DNA from: Acidovorax sp. A79
Lineage (GTDB): Bacteria > Pseudomonadota > Gammaproteobacteria > Burkholderiales > Burkholderiaceae_C
Reading direction: 5' to 3'
Length of the DNA stretch: 64,000 nucleotides
Assembly: GCF_041154505.1 (NCBI RefSeq)
Contig: NZ_AP028672.1
Location: 2,644,501-2,708,500, forward strand
Position numbers and translations under genes: made by a program. A model generated the notes under the pieces. That model searched no databases and was not told the origin of the DNA. It saw only the letters and a program-made list of their open reading frames with translations. Below are positions 49,318 through 58,328 of the stretch, piece by piece. The stretch's first letter is position 1, and every line of letters begins with the position of its first letter.

Positions 49318-50085
49318 ATGCACGACACCGCCATGGCCACGCGCCACCCCTGCGCCCCGCCCACCGCCGACGAATGCGCCATCGTCGAGCTGCGCCAGTA
49401 CACGCTGCACCCGGGGCAGCGCGACGTGCTGATCGAGCTGTTCGACCGCGAGTTCGTGGAGACCCAGGAGGCGCAGGGCCTGCGCGTGCTGGGCCAGTTC
49501 CGCGACCTGGACCGGCCCGACCTGTTCGTGTGGCTGCGCGGCTTCGGCAGCATGCAGGCGCGCCGCCAGGCGCTCGAAGCCTTCTACGGCGGGCCCACCT
49601 GGGCCGCGCACCGCGACGCCGCCAACGCCACCATGATCGACTCCGACAACGTGCTGCTGCTGCGCCCCGCCTGGCCCGGCGCGGCCGCCGCGTTGCCCCA
49701 GCACGCGCGCGCGGCGCCGGGCGCCAGCGGCGCGGCCCCCGGCGTGGTGGCGGCCACGGTGTTTCACCTGCGCGAGGCCGCCACGCCCGCGCTGCTGGAC
49801 TTCTGCCGCCACCGCATGGCGCCCACGCTGCAACGCGGGGGCGCGCGCCAGGTGGCCTGGTACTGCACCGAGACCAGCCCCAACACCTTTCCCCGCCTGC
49901 CCGTGCGCGAGGGAGAACATGTGCTGCTGGGGCTGGCGCTGTTCGGCCGCGAGGCCGCGCTGGAGGCGTTCACCGGCAGCACCCCCTGGGCGCGGGGGGT
50001 GGCGCCGGGCCTTGCCCCCTGGCTGGCCCGCGAGCCCGAGACCCTGCGCCTGCAGCCCACCGCCCGCTCCGCGCTGCACGCCTGA
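49318..50085 (+). CDS. NIPSNAP-family protein
   Basis: A 255-residue protein with two ferredoxin-like NIPSNAP repeats: IVELRQYTLHPGQRDVLIELFDREFVETQEAQGLRVLGQFRDLDRPDLFVWLRGF (about 21-75) and a second with VVAATVFHLREAATPALLDFCRHRMAP (about 142-168). GCAGGAG precedes ATG 49318. Followed after 17 bp by a small unknown gene. Some bacterial members are dioxygenase- or monooxygenase-like, but no activity is assigned. Confidence 0.88.
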   Translation: MHDTAMATRHPCAPPTADECAIVELRQYTLHPGQRDVLIELFDREFVETQEAQGLRVLGQFRDLDRPDLFVWLRGFGSMQARRQALEAFYGGPTWAAHRDAANATMIDSDNVLLLRPAWPGAAAALPQHARAAPGASGAAPGVVAATVFHLREAATPALLDFCRHRMAPTLQRGGARQVAWYCTETSPNTFPRLPVREGEHVLLGLALFGREAALEAFTGSTPWARGVAPGLAPWLAREPETLRLQPTARSALHA

Positions 50086-50102
50086 CGCCCCCCGCTTCAC
50101 CG

Positions 50103-50651
50103 ATGAAAGACCCCACCATGGCCACCCCGAACCTCATCACCATCCCCTCGCCCGCCGTGGCGCCCAGCGCCGCGCGCGACTTCGACTTCCTCATGGGCCC
50201 CTGGCGCATCCGCAACACGCGCCTGGTGCGGCGCCTGGCCGGCTGCAGCGACTGGGAGGTGTTCGACGCCACCGGCACCGCCCGCCCCCTGCCCGCCGGC
50301 ATCGGCAACTGCGACGACTTCACGCCCCTGGCCTGGAAGCCGGGCTTCGTGGGCATGACCCTGCGCGTGTTCAGCCCCGCCACGCAGCGCTGGAGCATCT
50401 ACTGGCTCGACAACGCCACCGGCGGCCTGGACCCGGCCACGGGAATGCTGCAGCCCCCGGTGGTCGGCGGCTTCCAGGACGGTGTCGGCATCTTTGACGG
50501 CCAGGAGCTGTTCGAGGGCCGCCCGGTGCGGGTGCGCTTCGAGTGGTCACGGATGCACACCGGCGCGCCACGCTGGCAGCAGGCGTTTTCCGAGGACGGC
50601 GGCGCCACCTGGGAGGTGAACTGGGTGATGGAGTTCACGCGCCCGGTGTAG
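50103..50651 (+). CDS. conserved DUF1579-like protein of unknown function
   Basis: A 182-residue protein with a lipocalin-like barrel text: ARDFDFLMGPWRIRNTRLVRRLAGCSDWEVFDATGTARPLPAGIGNCDDF, LRVFSPATQRWSIYWLDNATGGL, DGQELFEGRPVRVRFEWSRMHTGAPRWQQAFSEDGGATWEVNWVMEFTR. The FDFxxGxWxxxN motif is typical of the group. It is co-transcribed with the NIPSNAP gene (17 bp apart). ATG 50118 is an alternative start. Function unknown. Confidence 0.8.
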   Translation: MKDPTMATPNLITIPSPAVAPSAARDFDFLMGPWRIRNTRLVRRLAGCSDWEVFDATGTARPLPAGIGNCDDFTPLAWKPGFVGMTLRVFSPATQRWSIYWLDNATGGLDPATGMLQPPVVGGFQDGVGIFDGQELFEGRPVRVRFEWSRMHTGAPRWQQAFSEDGGATWEVNWVMEFTRPV

Positions 50652-50668
50652 GCGCGCTCCGGCCGTTC

Positions 50669-51565
50669 TCAGCGCGCGGCCGACATCACCCCGGCCAGCC
50701 AGTCCACGAAGACCCGCACGCGCGGCGACAGCTGGCGGCTGTGCGGGTACAGCACCGACACCGGCATGGGCGCGGGGCGAAACGGCGCCAGCACCTCGCA
50801 CAGGCTGCCATCGGCCAGCCGGGGCGCGATGTGGTAGCGCGGCACCTGGATCAGCCCCAGGCCCGCGGCGCAGCAGGCGTGGTACGCATCGGCATCGCTC
50901 ACGGCCACAGGGCCCTTGAGCTGCACGCTTGTGGCCACGCCGTCCACGATGAAGCCAAAAGGCAGGGGCTTGCCCGTGCGCTGCGAGAGGAAGTTGACGG
51001 CCCGGTGCCCGCGCAGCGCCTCCACGGTGGCGGGCGTGCCGTGGCGCGCCAGGTACCCGCGGCTCGCGCAGGTCACCTGCTGCAGCAGTGCCACGCGCCG
51101 CGCCACCATGGTGGAGTCGCGCAGCTCGCCGCCGCGCAGCACGCAGTCCACGCCCTCGCGCACCAGGTCCACCAGCCGGTCGCCCATGCCGATCTCCAGT
51201 TCCACCTCGGGGTAGCGCGTGCAGAACTCGCCGATGCGCGGCAGCACGAAATGCCGGGCCAGCGTGCCCTGCAGGTCCACGCGCAGCTTGCCGCGCGGCG
51301 CGCTCGCGGCGTGGCCGAATGCCGCCTCTGTTTCCTCCAGGTCGGCCAGCAGGCGCTGGCAGCGCTCGTAGTACGCCTGCCCGTCGGGCGTGGTGCTCAC
51401 GTGGCGCGTGGTGCGCTGCAGGAGCCGCGTGCCCAGGCGCTTTTCCAGCGCCTGCACCGCCAGGGTCACGCTCGCGCGCGGCAGCTGCCGGTCTTCGGCC
51501 GCGCGGGTGAAGCTGCCCAGCTCGACGATGCGCGTGAAAAGCTGCATGGATTGAAAGCGGTCCAT
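50669..51565 (-). CDS. LysR-family regulator, divergent from an SDR gene
   Basis: A 298-residue LysR protein of the CrgA-like group. Residues 1-60: MDRFQSMQLFTRIVELGSFTRAAEDRQLPRASVTLAVQALEKRLGTRLLQRTTRHVSTTPDGQAYYERC. The typical second helix (Q-S/T-x-V-S) reads LPRASVTLAV. The intergenic region to the SDR gene holds inverted TTGTTCTGT/ACAGAACAA arms. Probable local regulator of that gene. Confidence 0.88.
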   Translation of the reverse strand: MDRFQSMQLFTRIVELGSFTRAAEDRQLPRASVTLAVQALEKRLGTRLLQRTTRHVSTTPDGQAYYERCQRLLADLEETEAAFGHAASAPRGKLRVDLQGTLARHFVLPRIGEFCTRYPEVELEIGMGDRLVDLVREGVDCVLRGGELRDSTMVARRVALLQQVTCASRGYLARHGTPATVEALRGHRAVNFLSQRTGKPLPFGFIVDGVATSVQLKGPVAVSDADAYHACCAAGLGLIQVPRYHIAPRLADGSLCEVLAPFRPAPMPVSVLYPHSRQLSPRVRVFVDWLAGVMSAAR

Positions 51566-51594
51566 CGCGACGGGCTCCCGGTGGGTCTTGATTG

Positions 51595-51658
51595 TTGTTC
51601 TGTATTGAACAGTGAAGTCAATTCTAGGTATTTATCAATTTTCGCAACAACAGAACAA
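51595..51658. promoter_or_regulatory. inverted TTGTTCTGT arms in a divergent promoter
   Basis: TTGTTCTGT (51595-51603) and ACAGAACAA (51650-51658) are perfect 9-base inverted arms 46 bp apart in an AT-rich stretch. A smaller CTGT-ATTGA-ACAG repeat overlaps the left arm. The layout suits two LysR tetramer half-sites joined by a loop; the role is inferred. Confidence 0.45.
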
Positions 51659-51719
51659 TACCGCTGCCACACGCCGCCACCGGGTGGCGTCCCTTCCCCA
51701 CCGCACCAGGAACCTTGCC

Positions 51720-52514
51720 ATGCAGCCGCTGTCCACCACCCCTTCCTCCTACTCCTCTTCCCGGGAGTCCGCCCCCACGGGCCCGCGCACCGCGATCGTC
51801 ACGGGCGCATCGCGCGGCATCGGAGCCGCCATTGCCCACCGGCTCGCGCGCGACGGTTTCCGCGTGGTGGTCAACTACGCCGGCCGCACCGAAGACGCCC
51901 AGGCCGTGGTGCAGGCGATCACCGCAGCGGGCGGAGCGACCGTGGCGGTGCAGGCCGACGTGGCCGACAGCAGCGCCGCGCGCCAGCTGTTCGACGCCGC
52001 CGAGCAGGCCTTCGGCCGCGTGGACGTGCTGGTCAACAACGCGGGCGTGATGCCATCCACCCTGCCGCACCTGGCGCAGACGGACGACGCCACCTTCGAC
52101 CGCGTGGTCGCCATCAACCTCAAGGGCACGTTCAACACCCTGCGCGAGGCCACGCACCGGCTGCAGCCCGGGGGGCGCATCGTCAACTTCTCGACCAGCC
52201 TGGTCGGCACGGCCCTGCCGGGCTATGCCGTGTACGCCGCCACCAAGAGCGCGGTGGAGACCCTGACCAGCGTGCTCGCCAAGGAACTGCGCGGCCGGAA
52301 CATCACGGTGAACGCCATCGCGCCAGGCCCCACGGCCACCGCGCTGTTCCTGGACGGCAAGACGCCCGAGCTGATCGGGCGCCTGGCCCAGGCCAACCCC
52401 ATGGAGCGCCTGGGCACGCCCGAGGACATCGCCAGCGCCGTGGCCTTCCTGGCCGGGCCGGACGGCGGGTGGATCAACGGGCAGACCCTGCGCGCCAACG
52501 GCGGCATGGTGTGA
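51720..52514 (+). CDS. short-chain dehydrogenase/reductase (FabG-like)
   Basis: A 264-residue classical SDR. Cofactor motif TGASRGIG at about 26-33 and NNAGV at about 104-108; catalytic Ser in NFSTSLVG, and YAVYAATKSA gives the Tyr-x3-Lys pair. The C-terminal GGWINGQTLRANGGM is the usual end. Arg after the first motif suggests NADPH. The start at 51720 was preferred; 51612 lies in the operator region. Substrate unknown. Confidence 0.9.
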   Translation: MQPLSTTPSSYSSSRESAPTGPRTAIVTGASRGIGAAIAHRLARDGFRVVVNYAGRTEDAQAVVQAITAAGGATVAVQADVADSSAARQLFDAAEQAFGRVDVLVNNAGVMPSTLPHLAQTDDATFDRVVAINLKGTFNTLREATHRLQPGGRIVNFSTSLVGTALPGYAVYAATKSAVETLTSVLAKELRGRNITVNAIAPGPTATALFLDGKTPELIGRLAQANPMERLGTPEDIASAVAFLAGPDGGWINGQTLRANGGMV

Positions 52515-52541
52515 CGGCGCGCTCCGCGCGGGCCCCGGCAC

Positions 52542-52931
52542 CTACGCCGGCGCGTGGATCACCGGCGCGCCCCGCCCCAGCGGATCGAGCGCCACCGCCA
52601 GCCGCGGGGCGTCCGCCAGATCGGGCCGGCCCGTGCCGCCCAGGTCTTCCAGCGCGGTGAACTGGCCGTCCAGGAAGAGGAAGCTCGTCGTGCGCGCGAT
52701 GTGCGCCAGCGCCTCCCGCGCACCGGCGAACCCGCTGCCCGTGGCCTGGTCGCCGTCGAGCAGGTAGGCGTAGGTGCCGCCGTCTCCCTCCTGCGACAGG
52801 CGCCCCAGGTCCACGAGCTTGTGCCTGACGTTGCTGGCGTACACGCGGCCCTGCAGCGCATACAGCACGAAGCGCGCGCCCGCGGGCGCCGGGGAGGGCG
52901 AGGCGGTGGTGGTGTTGGTGGAAACAGGCAT
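52542..52931 (-). CDS. small protein of unknown function
   Basis: A 129-residue protein starting MPVSTNTTTASPSPAPAGARFVLYALQGRVYASNVRHKLVDLGRLSQEGDGG with GAGGAG upstream. The N-terminal 18 residues are Thr/Ser/Pro-rich and there is no membrane segment. The rest (TYAYLLDGDQATGSGFAGAREALAHIARTTSFLFLDGQFTALEDLG) has a mixed alpha/beta look, not recognised. It starts 10 bp after the SDR gene upstream, so the two are probably co-transcribed. Confidence 0.6.
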   Translation of the reverse strand: MPVSTNTTTASPSPAPAGARFVLYALQGRVYASNVRHKLVDLGRLSQEGDGGTYAYLLDGDQATGSGFAGAREALAHIARTTSFLFLDGQFTALEDLGGTGRPDLADAPRLAVALDPLGRGAPVIHAPA

Positions 52932-52941
52932 GCCGGGCTCC

Positions 52942-54018
52942 TCACGATGAACGGCGGCGGGCGGCCCACACGCCAAGGCCCAGGCCGACCACGCCCAGCA
53001 CGGCCACCAGGCCCATGCCGTGGCGCCGCGCATCGCGCTGGCCGCCATCGATGGCGGTGCCGCGCGACGGTGCGAACAGGTTGCCGTCGCTGCGGGGCGC
53101 GGGCCGGGCGCCGCGCAGCGCACGCTCGGTTACCCAGCGCATCGCGGCGCCCAGGCGCTGCGGCGCCAGGGCATGGATCACGCGGCCCGGCGCGGCACCG
53201 GCGCCCAGCCAGGTCACGGCCCTGGGCCGGTCGGCCAGCGCGGCCACCGCCTGGGCGACCCGGCGCGGGTCCAGCAGCGGAATGCGGGGCTGGATGCTGC
53301 GGCCCGTGTAGTTAGCGCCGTGCGAGAGGCCCGGCGAATCGACGAAGGTGGGCGCCACGTCGCACACATGGACCCCCGGCAGGTCCGACACCTCGGCGCG
53401 CAGCGCCTCGGAGAGCCCTCGCAGCCCGAACTTGCTGGCCGTGTACGCGGCCGCATATGGCGACGGCAGCCAGCCGCCCACCGAGATCATGTTGATGAGC
53501 GTGCCCTGCCCGCGTTCGCGAAAGTGCCGCAGCGCCGCATGCGCGCCATGCAGGTGCCCGAGCAGGTTGGCCTCCAGCACGCGGCGGTGCGCGGCCAGGG
53601 GCGTCTGGTCGAACCGCCCCACCGCGCCCACGCCCACGCCGTTGACCCAGACGTCGATGTGGCCATGGTGGCGCAGCGCCGTATCGGCCAGCCGGGCCAC
53701 GGCATCGGCGTCGGTCACATCGGTGGGCACGCCCAGCGCCGCCGCCGCGCCCGCGTTGCGGCAGGCCATGGCCACCGGGGCCAGCGTGTCGGGGTTGCGC
53801 GCGGCGAGCACCAGGCACGCGCCCCGCCGCGCGAACGCGAGGGCGGTGGCGTGGCCGATGCCGCTGGACGCGCCGGTGATGACCACCACCTGCGCCGGGG
53901 GCGGCGGCAGCGGCACGGTGGCGGCATCGGCCGGGGAAACGGGATCGGCCGGCGCGGCCGAAGGAGCGCCCGGGAGCGCGGCGGGGTAAGCGGGGGAAGT
54001 GGGGGAGGAAGACACCAT
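52942..54018 (-). CDS. short-chain dehydrogenase with C-terminal membrane anchor
   Basis: A 358-residue SDR. Residues 1-40 are Pro/Ala/Ser-rich. Cofactor motif TGASSGIG is at about 48-55, then NGVGVGAVG replaces the usual NNAG, and the catalytic motif is ISVGGWLPSPYAAAYTASKFG (Ser, Tyr-x3-Lys). After about residue 290 a basic linker leads to a hydrophobic helix (HGMGLVAVLGVVGLGLGVWAARRRSS) at the very end, so the enzyme is probably tail-anchored in the inner membrane. Start 54018 chosen over longer frames. Substrate unknown. Confidence 0.87.
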   Translation of the reverse strand: MVSSSPTSPAYPAALPGAPSAAPADPVSPADAATVPLPPPPAQVVVITGASSGIGHATALAFARRGACLVLAARNPDTLAPVAMACRNAGAAAALGVPTDVTDADAVARLADTALRHHGHIDVWVNGVGVGAVGRFDQTPLAAHRRVLEANLLGHLHGAHAALRHFRERGQGTLINMISVGGWLPSPYAAAYTASKFGLRGLSEALRAEVSDLPGVHVCDVAPTFVDSPGLSHGANYTGRSIQPRIPLLDPRRVAQAVAALADRPRAVTWLGAGAAPGRVIHALAPQRLGAAMRWVTERALRGARPAPRSDGNLFAPSRGTAIDGGQRDARRHGMGLVAVLGVVGLGLGVWAARRRSS

Positions 54019-54234
54019 GGCAGAAGAAAAGCGCTTGCTGGAGGACTGGGGAATGGCTGGCCCACGGGCTGGCGGCAATGCGGCAAGCCTGTGCCTGTTG
54101 TAGATCGTCCGCCGGCCCGGCGCTGTAGGACGGCTGCCAGAAAGCCTTGCGGACAGGACAGCACCGGCCGCGGCGGGCGGGCCGGCGGATCCGAGCCCCC
54201 ATGGCATCCAGCGCTGTCTTCGCAACGCCCCAAT

Positions 54235-54251
54235 GCTATTCATTCAATAGC
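54235..54251. repeat. two-hairpin dispersed element, copy 9
   Basis: GCTATT (54235-54240), loop CATTC, AATAGC (54246-54251). The second hairpin is reduced to ATCCAGCGCTGTCTTCGC (about 54207-54224). It lies past the stop of the SDR gene at 54275. Confidence 0.7.
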
Positions 54252-54274
54252 GAACGCAGCCAGTGGCCGCCCCT

Positions 54275-55171
54275 TCACGCCACGGCCGTCCCGGCAGCCT
54301 GGGGAAAGTCCGTCGACGCGGCCACGGCGCTCCACTGCGCGGTCTCGGCGGCCACCCGCGCATGCTGCTCGGCGATGGTGCGCAGCGTGTCGGAGCCCAG
54401 GGGCAGGCGCACCGGCGGCGTGGGGCTGGCCACCAGCTGCAGCAGGGCGCGGGCCAGCCGCGCCGGGTCGCCGGGCTGCTGCAGGTTGATGCCGGGCACC
54501 GCCTGGCGCACCACGCCCGCGCTGGCCGCATAGTCCTCCAGCACGCGGGGCGAGACCGCCAGCGACGCGCCATCCAGGAACTCGGTGCGGAAGTACCCCG
54601 GCTGCACCGCCGTGGCATGGATGCCCAGCGGCGCGAGCTCGGCGTGCAGCGCCTCGGTGATGCCCTCCACCGCGAACTTGGTGGAGCAGTACAGGCCAAA
54701 GCCGGCACTCGAGCGCACGCCCCCCAGGGAGGAAATGTTGATCACGTGCCCCGCGCGGCGCGCCCGCATGGCCGGCAGCACCGCGCGCGTGACGTTCAGC
54801 AGGCCGAACACGTTGGTGTCGTACAGGCGGCGCACCTCGTCGGCGGTGGCCTCCTCCACCGCCCCCATCAGGCCGTAGCCCGCGTTGTTGACCAGCACGT
54901 CGATGCGGCCGAAACGCGCGAGCGCGGCCTGGACGGCGTGCTGCGCCTGGGCCTCGTCGGTCACGTCCAGCGCCAGGGGCAGCAGCGCGCCCCCGCCGCC
55001 CAGGCGCTGGCCGACGGCGGCGGCATCGCGCGCGGTGGCGACCACGGCATCGCCCTGGGCGAGGGCCGCTTCGGCGATGCGCGCGCCCAGGCCGCGCGAG
55101 GCGCCGGTGATCAGCCAGACGCGGGAGGGTGAAACGGTGGTGGTGGTGGTGGTCGTGTCGGCAAAAGCCAT
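54275..55171 (-). CDS. short-chain dehydrogenase/reductase
   Basis: A 298-residue SDR. The N-terminus is MAFADTTTTTTTVSPSRVW, coded by repeated ACC triplets. Cofactor motif TGASRGLG is at about 22-29, NNAGYG at about 95-100, and the catalytic part is NISSLGG ... YCSTKFA. The long C-terminal region (about 190-298) is typical of the extended classical type that acts on carbonyl compounds. Divergent from a LysR gene. Substrate unknown. Confidence 0.9.
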   Translation of the reverse strand: MAFADTTTTTTTVSPSRVWLITGASRGLGARIAEAALAQGDAVVATARDAAAVGQRLGGGGALLPLALDVTDEAQAQHAVQAALARFGRIDVLVNNAGYGLMGAVEEATADEVRRLYDTNVFGLLNVTRAVLPAMRARRAGHVINISSLGGVRSSAGFGLYCSTKFAVEGITEALHAELAPLGIHATAVQPGYFRTEFLDGASLAVSPRVLEDYAASAGVVRQAVPGINLQQPGDPARLARALLQLVASPTPPVRLPLGSDTLRTIAEQHARVAAETAQWSAVAASTDFPQAAGTAVA

Positions 55172-55330
55172 GGCGAATCCTTCGGGGGTTCAGGGGTGGT
55201 GGATGGGCTGGGTGGGCGCCTTGGCGGGCCCACGGGGGTGAACTGTAGGGAGCCCATTGACAACGGACTAGCCCATAATTCATGGATACATTCACAACCA
55301 GCGCTTGCCAATCCACTCCCCAACCCCACC

Positions 55331-56305
55331 ATGGCCATCAACGAACTGCGCGCCATCGCCAACTTCGTGAAGGCGGCCGAACTGGGCAGCCTGCGCCAGG
55401 CCGCCGCCACGCAGGGCATCACGCCCCAGGCCTCCAGCCAGCTGCTGGTGCAGCTCGAGGCGCACCTGGGCGTGCGGCTGTTTCACCGCACCACCCGCAG
55501 CCTGAGCCTCACCGAAGAGGGGCGCCAGTTCCTCGCGTCGGCGCAGCCCGGCCTGGCCACGCTGCAGCACGCCGTGCAGGGAGCACGGCGCGGCCGGGAA
55601 GAGATGGCGGGGCCGCTGCGCATCGTGGCGCCGCGCTCCATCCTGCTGGAGGTGATCTGGCCAGTGCTCGACGCGTTCTGCCGCCGCCACCCCCGGGTGG
55701 AGCCGGACGTGCAGCTCGACGACCGCATCGGCAACTGGGTGGAAGACCGCGTGGACGTGGGCTTTCGCTCGGGCTATCCGCCCCAGGGCGGCGTGGTGGC
55801 GCGGCGGCTGCTGGCGCTGCAGCTCATCGTGTGCGCCGCGCCGTCCTACATCGCACGACACGGCGCGCCCGCCAGCATCGACGCGCTGGCAGCCCACACC
55901 TGCAGCGGCTTTCGGCACCCGTCCACGGGCAAGCCGATGCCGTGGGAATTCAAGGTGGGGGACGACATCGTCTCGCACGCCATCCCCGCCGCGTTCTGCA
56001 CCAACGACATCGAGGTGGAAACCCGCGCCGTGCTGGGCGGGCACGCCATCGGCCAGCTGGTGGGCCCCACGGCCGCGCCGCTGGTGCGCAGCGGGCAGCT
56101 GGTGCCCCTGCTCACGCAGCACGTGGCCGAGCACCTGGGCCTGTACGTGTACTACGGCAGCCGCACCGCGCTGCCCGCCCGCGCGCGCGCCTTCATCGAC
56201 CTGGCGGTGGAGATGGTGGCGAACAACCCCGCCCATGCGCTGACGCCGCAGGAGCTGGCGGCATCCCCCGGCCGCAAGGCCCGGCCGCGCAGGGCCAAGG
56301 GCTGA
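55331..56305 (+). CDS. LysR-family regulator, divergent from an SDR gene
   Basis: A 324-residue LysR protein: MAINELRAIANFVKAAELGSLRQAAATQGITPQASSQLLVQLEAHLGVRLFHRTTRSLSLTEEGRQF. The C-terminus carries a Lys/Arg-rich tail (ASPGRKARPRRAKG). The palindrome CCAT-AATTC-ATGG (55273-55285) in the 159-bp gap to the SDR start is a possible site. Likely local regulator. Confidence 0.88.
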   Translation: MAINELRAIANFVKAAELGSLRQAAATQGITPQASSQLLVQLEAHLGVRLFHRTTRSLSLTEEGRQFLASAQPGLATLQHAVQGARRGREEMAGPLRIVAPRSILLEVIWPVLDAFCRRHPRVEPDVQLDDRIGNWVEDRVDVGFRSGYPPQGGVVARRLLALQLIVCAAPSYIARHGAPASIDALAAHTCSGFRHPSTGKPMPWEFKVGDDIVSHAIPAAFCTNDIEVETRAVLGGHAIGQLVGPTAAPLVRSGQLVPLLTQHVAEHLGLYVYYGSRTALPARARAFIDLAVEMVANNPAHALTPQELAASPGRKARPRRAKG

Positions 56306-56342
56306 GAAAGAGAAACCGCCCCGGGCTCGCCCGCGCCGCGGC

Positions 56343-57143
56343 TCAGGCCGCGAAGCCGCCGTCGATGAGCAGGCTGGCCCCGGTCACCATGCCCGACTCG
56401 GGCCCGGCCAGGTAGGCCACCATGCCGGCGATTTCGTCGGGGTGCGCGTGGCGGCCGAGCGCCATCAGGCCGTGCATGCTGCCGGCCAGAGGGCCGTCGG
56501 CGGGGTTCATGTCGGTGTTGACGGGACCGGGCTGCACGTTGTTCACGGTGATGCCGCGCGGCCCCAGGTCGCGCGCCAGCCCTTTCGTGAGGCCCACGAT
56601 GGCGGCCTTGCTCATCGCATAGACGCTGAACCCGGCCCATGGCACGCGGTCGGAATTGGTGCTGCCGATGGTGATGACGCGGCCGTAGGCACCGCCCTGG
56701 CCCATGTGGCGCGCGGCGGCCTGCGTGGCCACGAACACGGCGCGCACGTTCACGTCGAGGGTGTGGTCGAAGTCCGCCAGCGCGAAGCTGTCCAGCTCGC
56801 CCGCCACCGCCACGCCGGCGTTGTTGACGAGGATGTCCAGGCGGCCCAGCGTGCGCGCCGCGCCGTCGATGGCCTGCGCGAGCGCCTGCGCATCCGCGCT
56901 GTCGGCCCGCAACGCCAGGGCCTTGCCGCCGTCCGCCTCGATGGCGGCCACCAGCGCCTGGGCGGGGGCTTCGGAGCTGCTGTACGTGAAGGCCACGGCC
57001 GCGCCATCGCGTGCCAGGCGCCGCACGATGGCCGCGCCAATGCCGCGCGCGCCGCCGGTGACGAAGGCGGCCTTGCCGGCCAGCACGCGTGAAGCAGCGG
57101 CGGGCCCGGGGGCGGGGGGTGTGGTGTGGGGCACGGAAGACAT
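56343..57143 (-). CDS. short-chain dehydrogenase/reductase (FabG-like)
   Basis: A 266-residue classical SDR. TGGARGIG at about 30-37, NNAGVAVAG at about 108-116, ITIGSTNSDRVPWAGFSVYAMSKAA gives the Ser and the Tyr-x3-Lys pair, and the C-terminus is GMVTGASLLIDGGFAA. The start at 57143 has GGAG upstream; the longer frame to 57242 was rejected. Divergent from a LysR gene. Third SDR-LysR neighbour set within 7 kb. Confidence 0.9.
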   Translation of the reverse strand: MSSVPHTTPPAPGPAAASRVLAGKAAFVTGGARGIGAAIVRRLARDGAAVAFTYSSSEAPAQALVAAIEADGGKALALRADSADAQALAQAIDGAARTLGRLDILVNNAGVAVAGELDSFALADFDHTLDVNVRAVFVATQAAARHMGQGGAYGRVITIGSTNSDRVPWAGFSVYAMSKAAIVGLTKGLARDLGPRGITVNNVQPGPVNTDMNPADGPLAGSMHGLMALGRHAHPDEIAGMVAYLAGPESGMVTGASLLIDGGFAA

Positions 57144-57259
57144 GGTGTTTCTCCAGAAAAAGTGATGGTGAAGAGGAGGCGGTTCGTGGCAGAACCGGGA
57201 ACACCTGCAGTGTCGGAAAACCATTGCACGGGCGGTAGCCATGAATGGGCTGGATCTAT

Positions 57260-57276
57260 TTCAACCAGCAGTTGAA
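57260..57276. promoter_or_regulatory. LysR-type box upstream of lysR
   Basis: TTCAAC-CAGCA-GTTGAA is a perfect 6-bp-arm palindrome with the T-N11-A form of LysR boxes. It lies 10 bp before the start chosen at 57287 and inside the longer open frame from 57245, which argues that the longer frame is not translated. Confidence 0.6.
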
Positions 57277-57286
57277 AATGTGGGCC

Positions 57287-58210
57287 ATGCAGCCCCTGAG
57301 CCATCTCGAGTCCTTCGTCCAGTCCGCCGAGTGCGGCAGCTTCTCGGCCGCCGCGCGGCAGATGGGCCTCACGCCCGCCGCCGTGAGCAAGAACGTGGCG
57401 CGCCTGGAGGCCAGCCTGGGCGTGCGGCTGTTCCAGCGCAGCACGCGGCGCCTCACGCTCACCGAGGGCGGGCAGCGCCTGCTCGCGCAGATCGGCCCGC
57501 CGCTGACGGCGCTGGCCGATGCGGTGGACCACGCGGCCGAGGCCGAGCAGCAGCCCGCGGGCACGCTCAAGGTGAGCATGGGCCAGGCCTTTGGCCGGGC
57601 CTACCTGGTGCCGCTGCTCACCGAGTTCTTGCAGCGCTACCCCGCCATCCAGCCCGACTGGCGCTTCGAGAACCGCCAGGTCGACCTGATCGGCGAGGGC
57701 TTTGACGCGGGCATCGGCGGCGGCCTGAACCTGAACCCCGACATGGTGGCGCGCACGCTGGGCCCGATCCACCTGGTGGTGGTGGGCTCGCCCGCGCTGC
57801 TCAAGGGCTGCAAGGCACCGCGCCACCCGGCGGACCTGGCGCGGTGGGACGGCATCGCGCGCCGCGCCATCCGCACGGGGCGCATCCCGGTCATCACGCT
57901 GCGCAACAGGGCGGGCGAGGCCGCCGCGGCCGAGTTCCGCCCGCGTGCCGTGTTCGACGACCCCGAAGCCATGTGCCAGGCCGCGCTGATGGGCCTGGGC
58001 CTGGCCGTGCTGCCCATGCCGTTCGCGCAGCCCTGGCTGGCCAACGGCGGCCTGGTGCGCGTGCTGCCCGGCTGGTGGGCAGACGCAGGCCCCACCTCGC
58101 TCTACTACCCCAGCAAGAAGCTGCTGCCCGCGCGCACCCGGGTGTTCGTGGATTTCGTGGTGGAGCAGTTCGCGCAGCGCGGCTTCGCGCAGCGGGTGCG
58201 CGGAGACTGA
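57287..58210 (+). CDS. LysR-family regulator, divergent from an SDR gene
   Basis: A 307-residue LysR protein: MQPLSHLESFVQSAECGSFSAAARQMGLTPAAVSKNVARLEASLGVRLFQRSTRRLTLTEGGQRLL, a CrgA/DmlR-like subtype with AVSKNVARLE. ATG 57278 (MWAMQPLSH) is an alternative. A perfect LysR box lies just upstream. Likely controls the divergent SDR. Confidence 0.88.
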   Translation: MQPLSHLESFVQSAECGSFSAAARQMGLTPAAVSKNVARLEASLGVRLFQRSTRRLTLTEGGQRLLAQIGPPLTALADAVDHAAEAEQQPAGTLKVSMGQAFGRAYLVPLLTEFLQRYPAIQPDWRFENRQVDLIGEGFDAGIGGGLNLNPDMVARTLGPIHLVVVGSPALLKGCKAPRHPADLARWDGIARRAIRTGRIPVITLRNRAGEAAAAEFRPRAVFDDPEAMCQAALMGLGLAVLPMPFAQPWLANGGLVRVLPGWWADAGPTSLYYPSKKLLPARTRVFVDFVVEQFAQRGFAQRVRGD

Positions 58211-58328
58211 CCCGCAGCGCCCGCGCACAGGAGTCCGTGGCCCACCGGGCATGGCCGCGTGGGAAGCGCTGCTGGCATCATGGCGCCTGTCCGCCGACAC
58301 GGCGCCCTCCGGCCACCCGCCCAACCGC

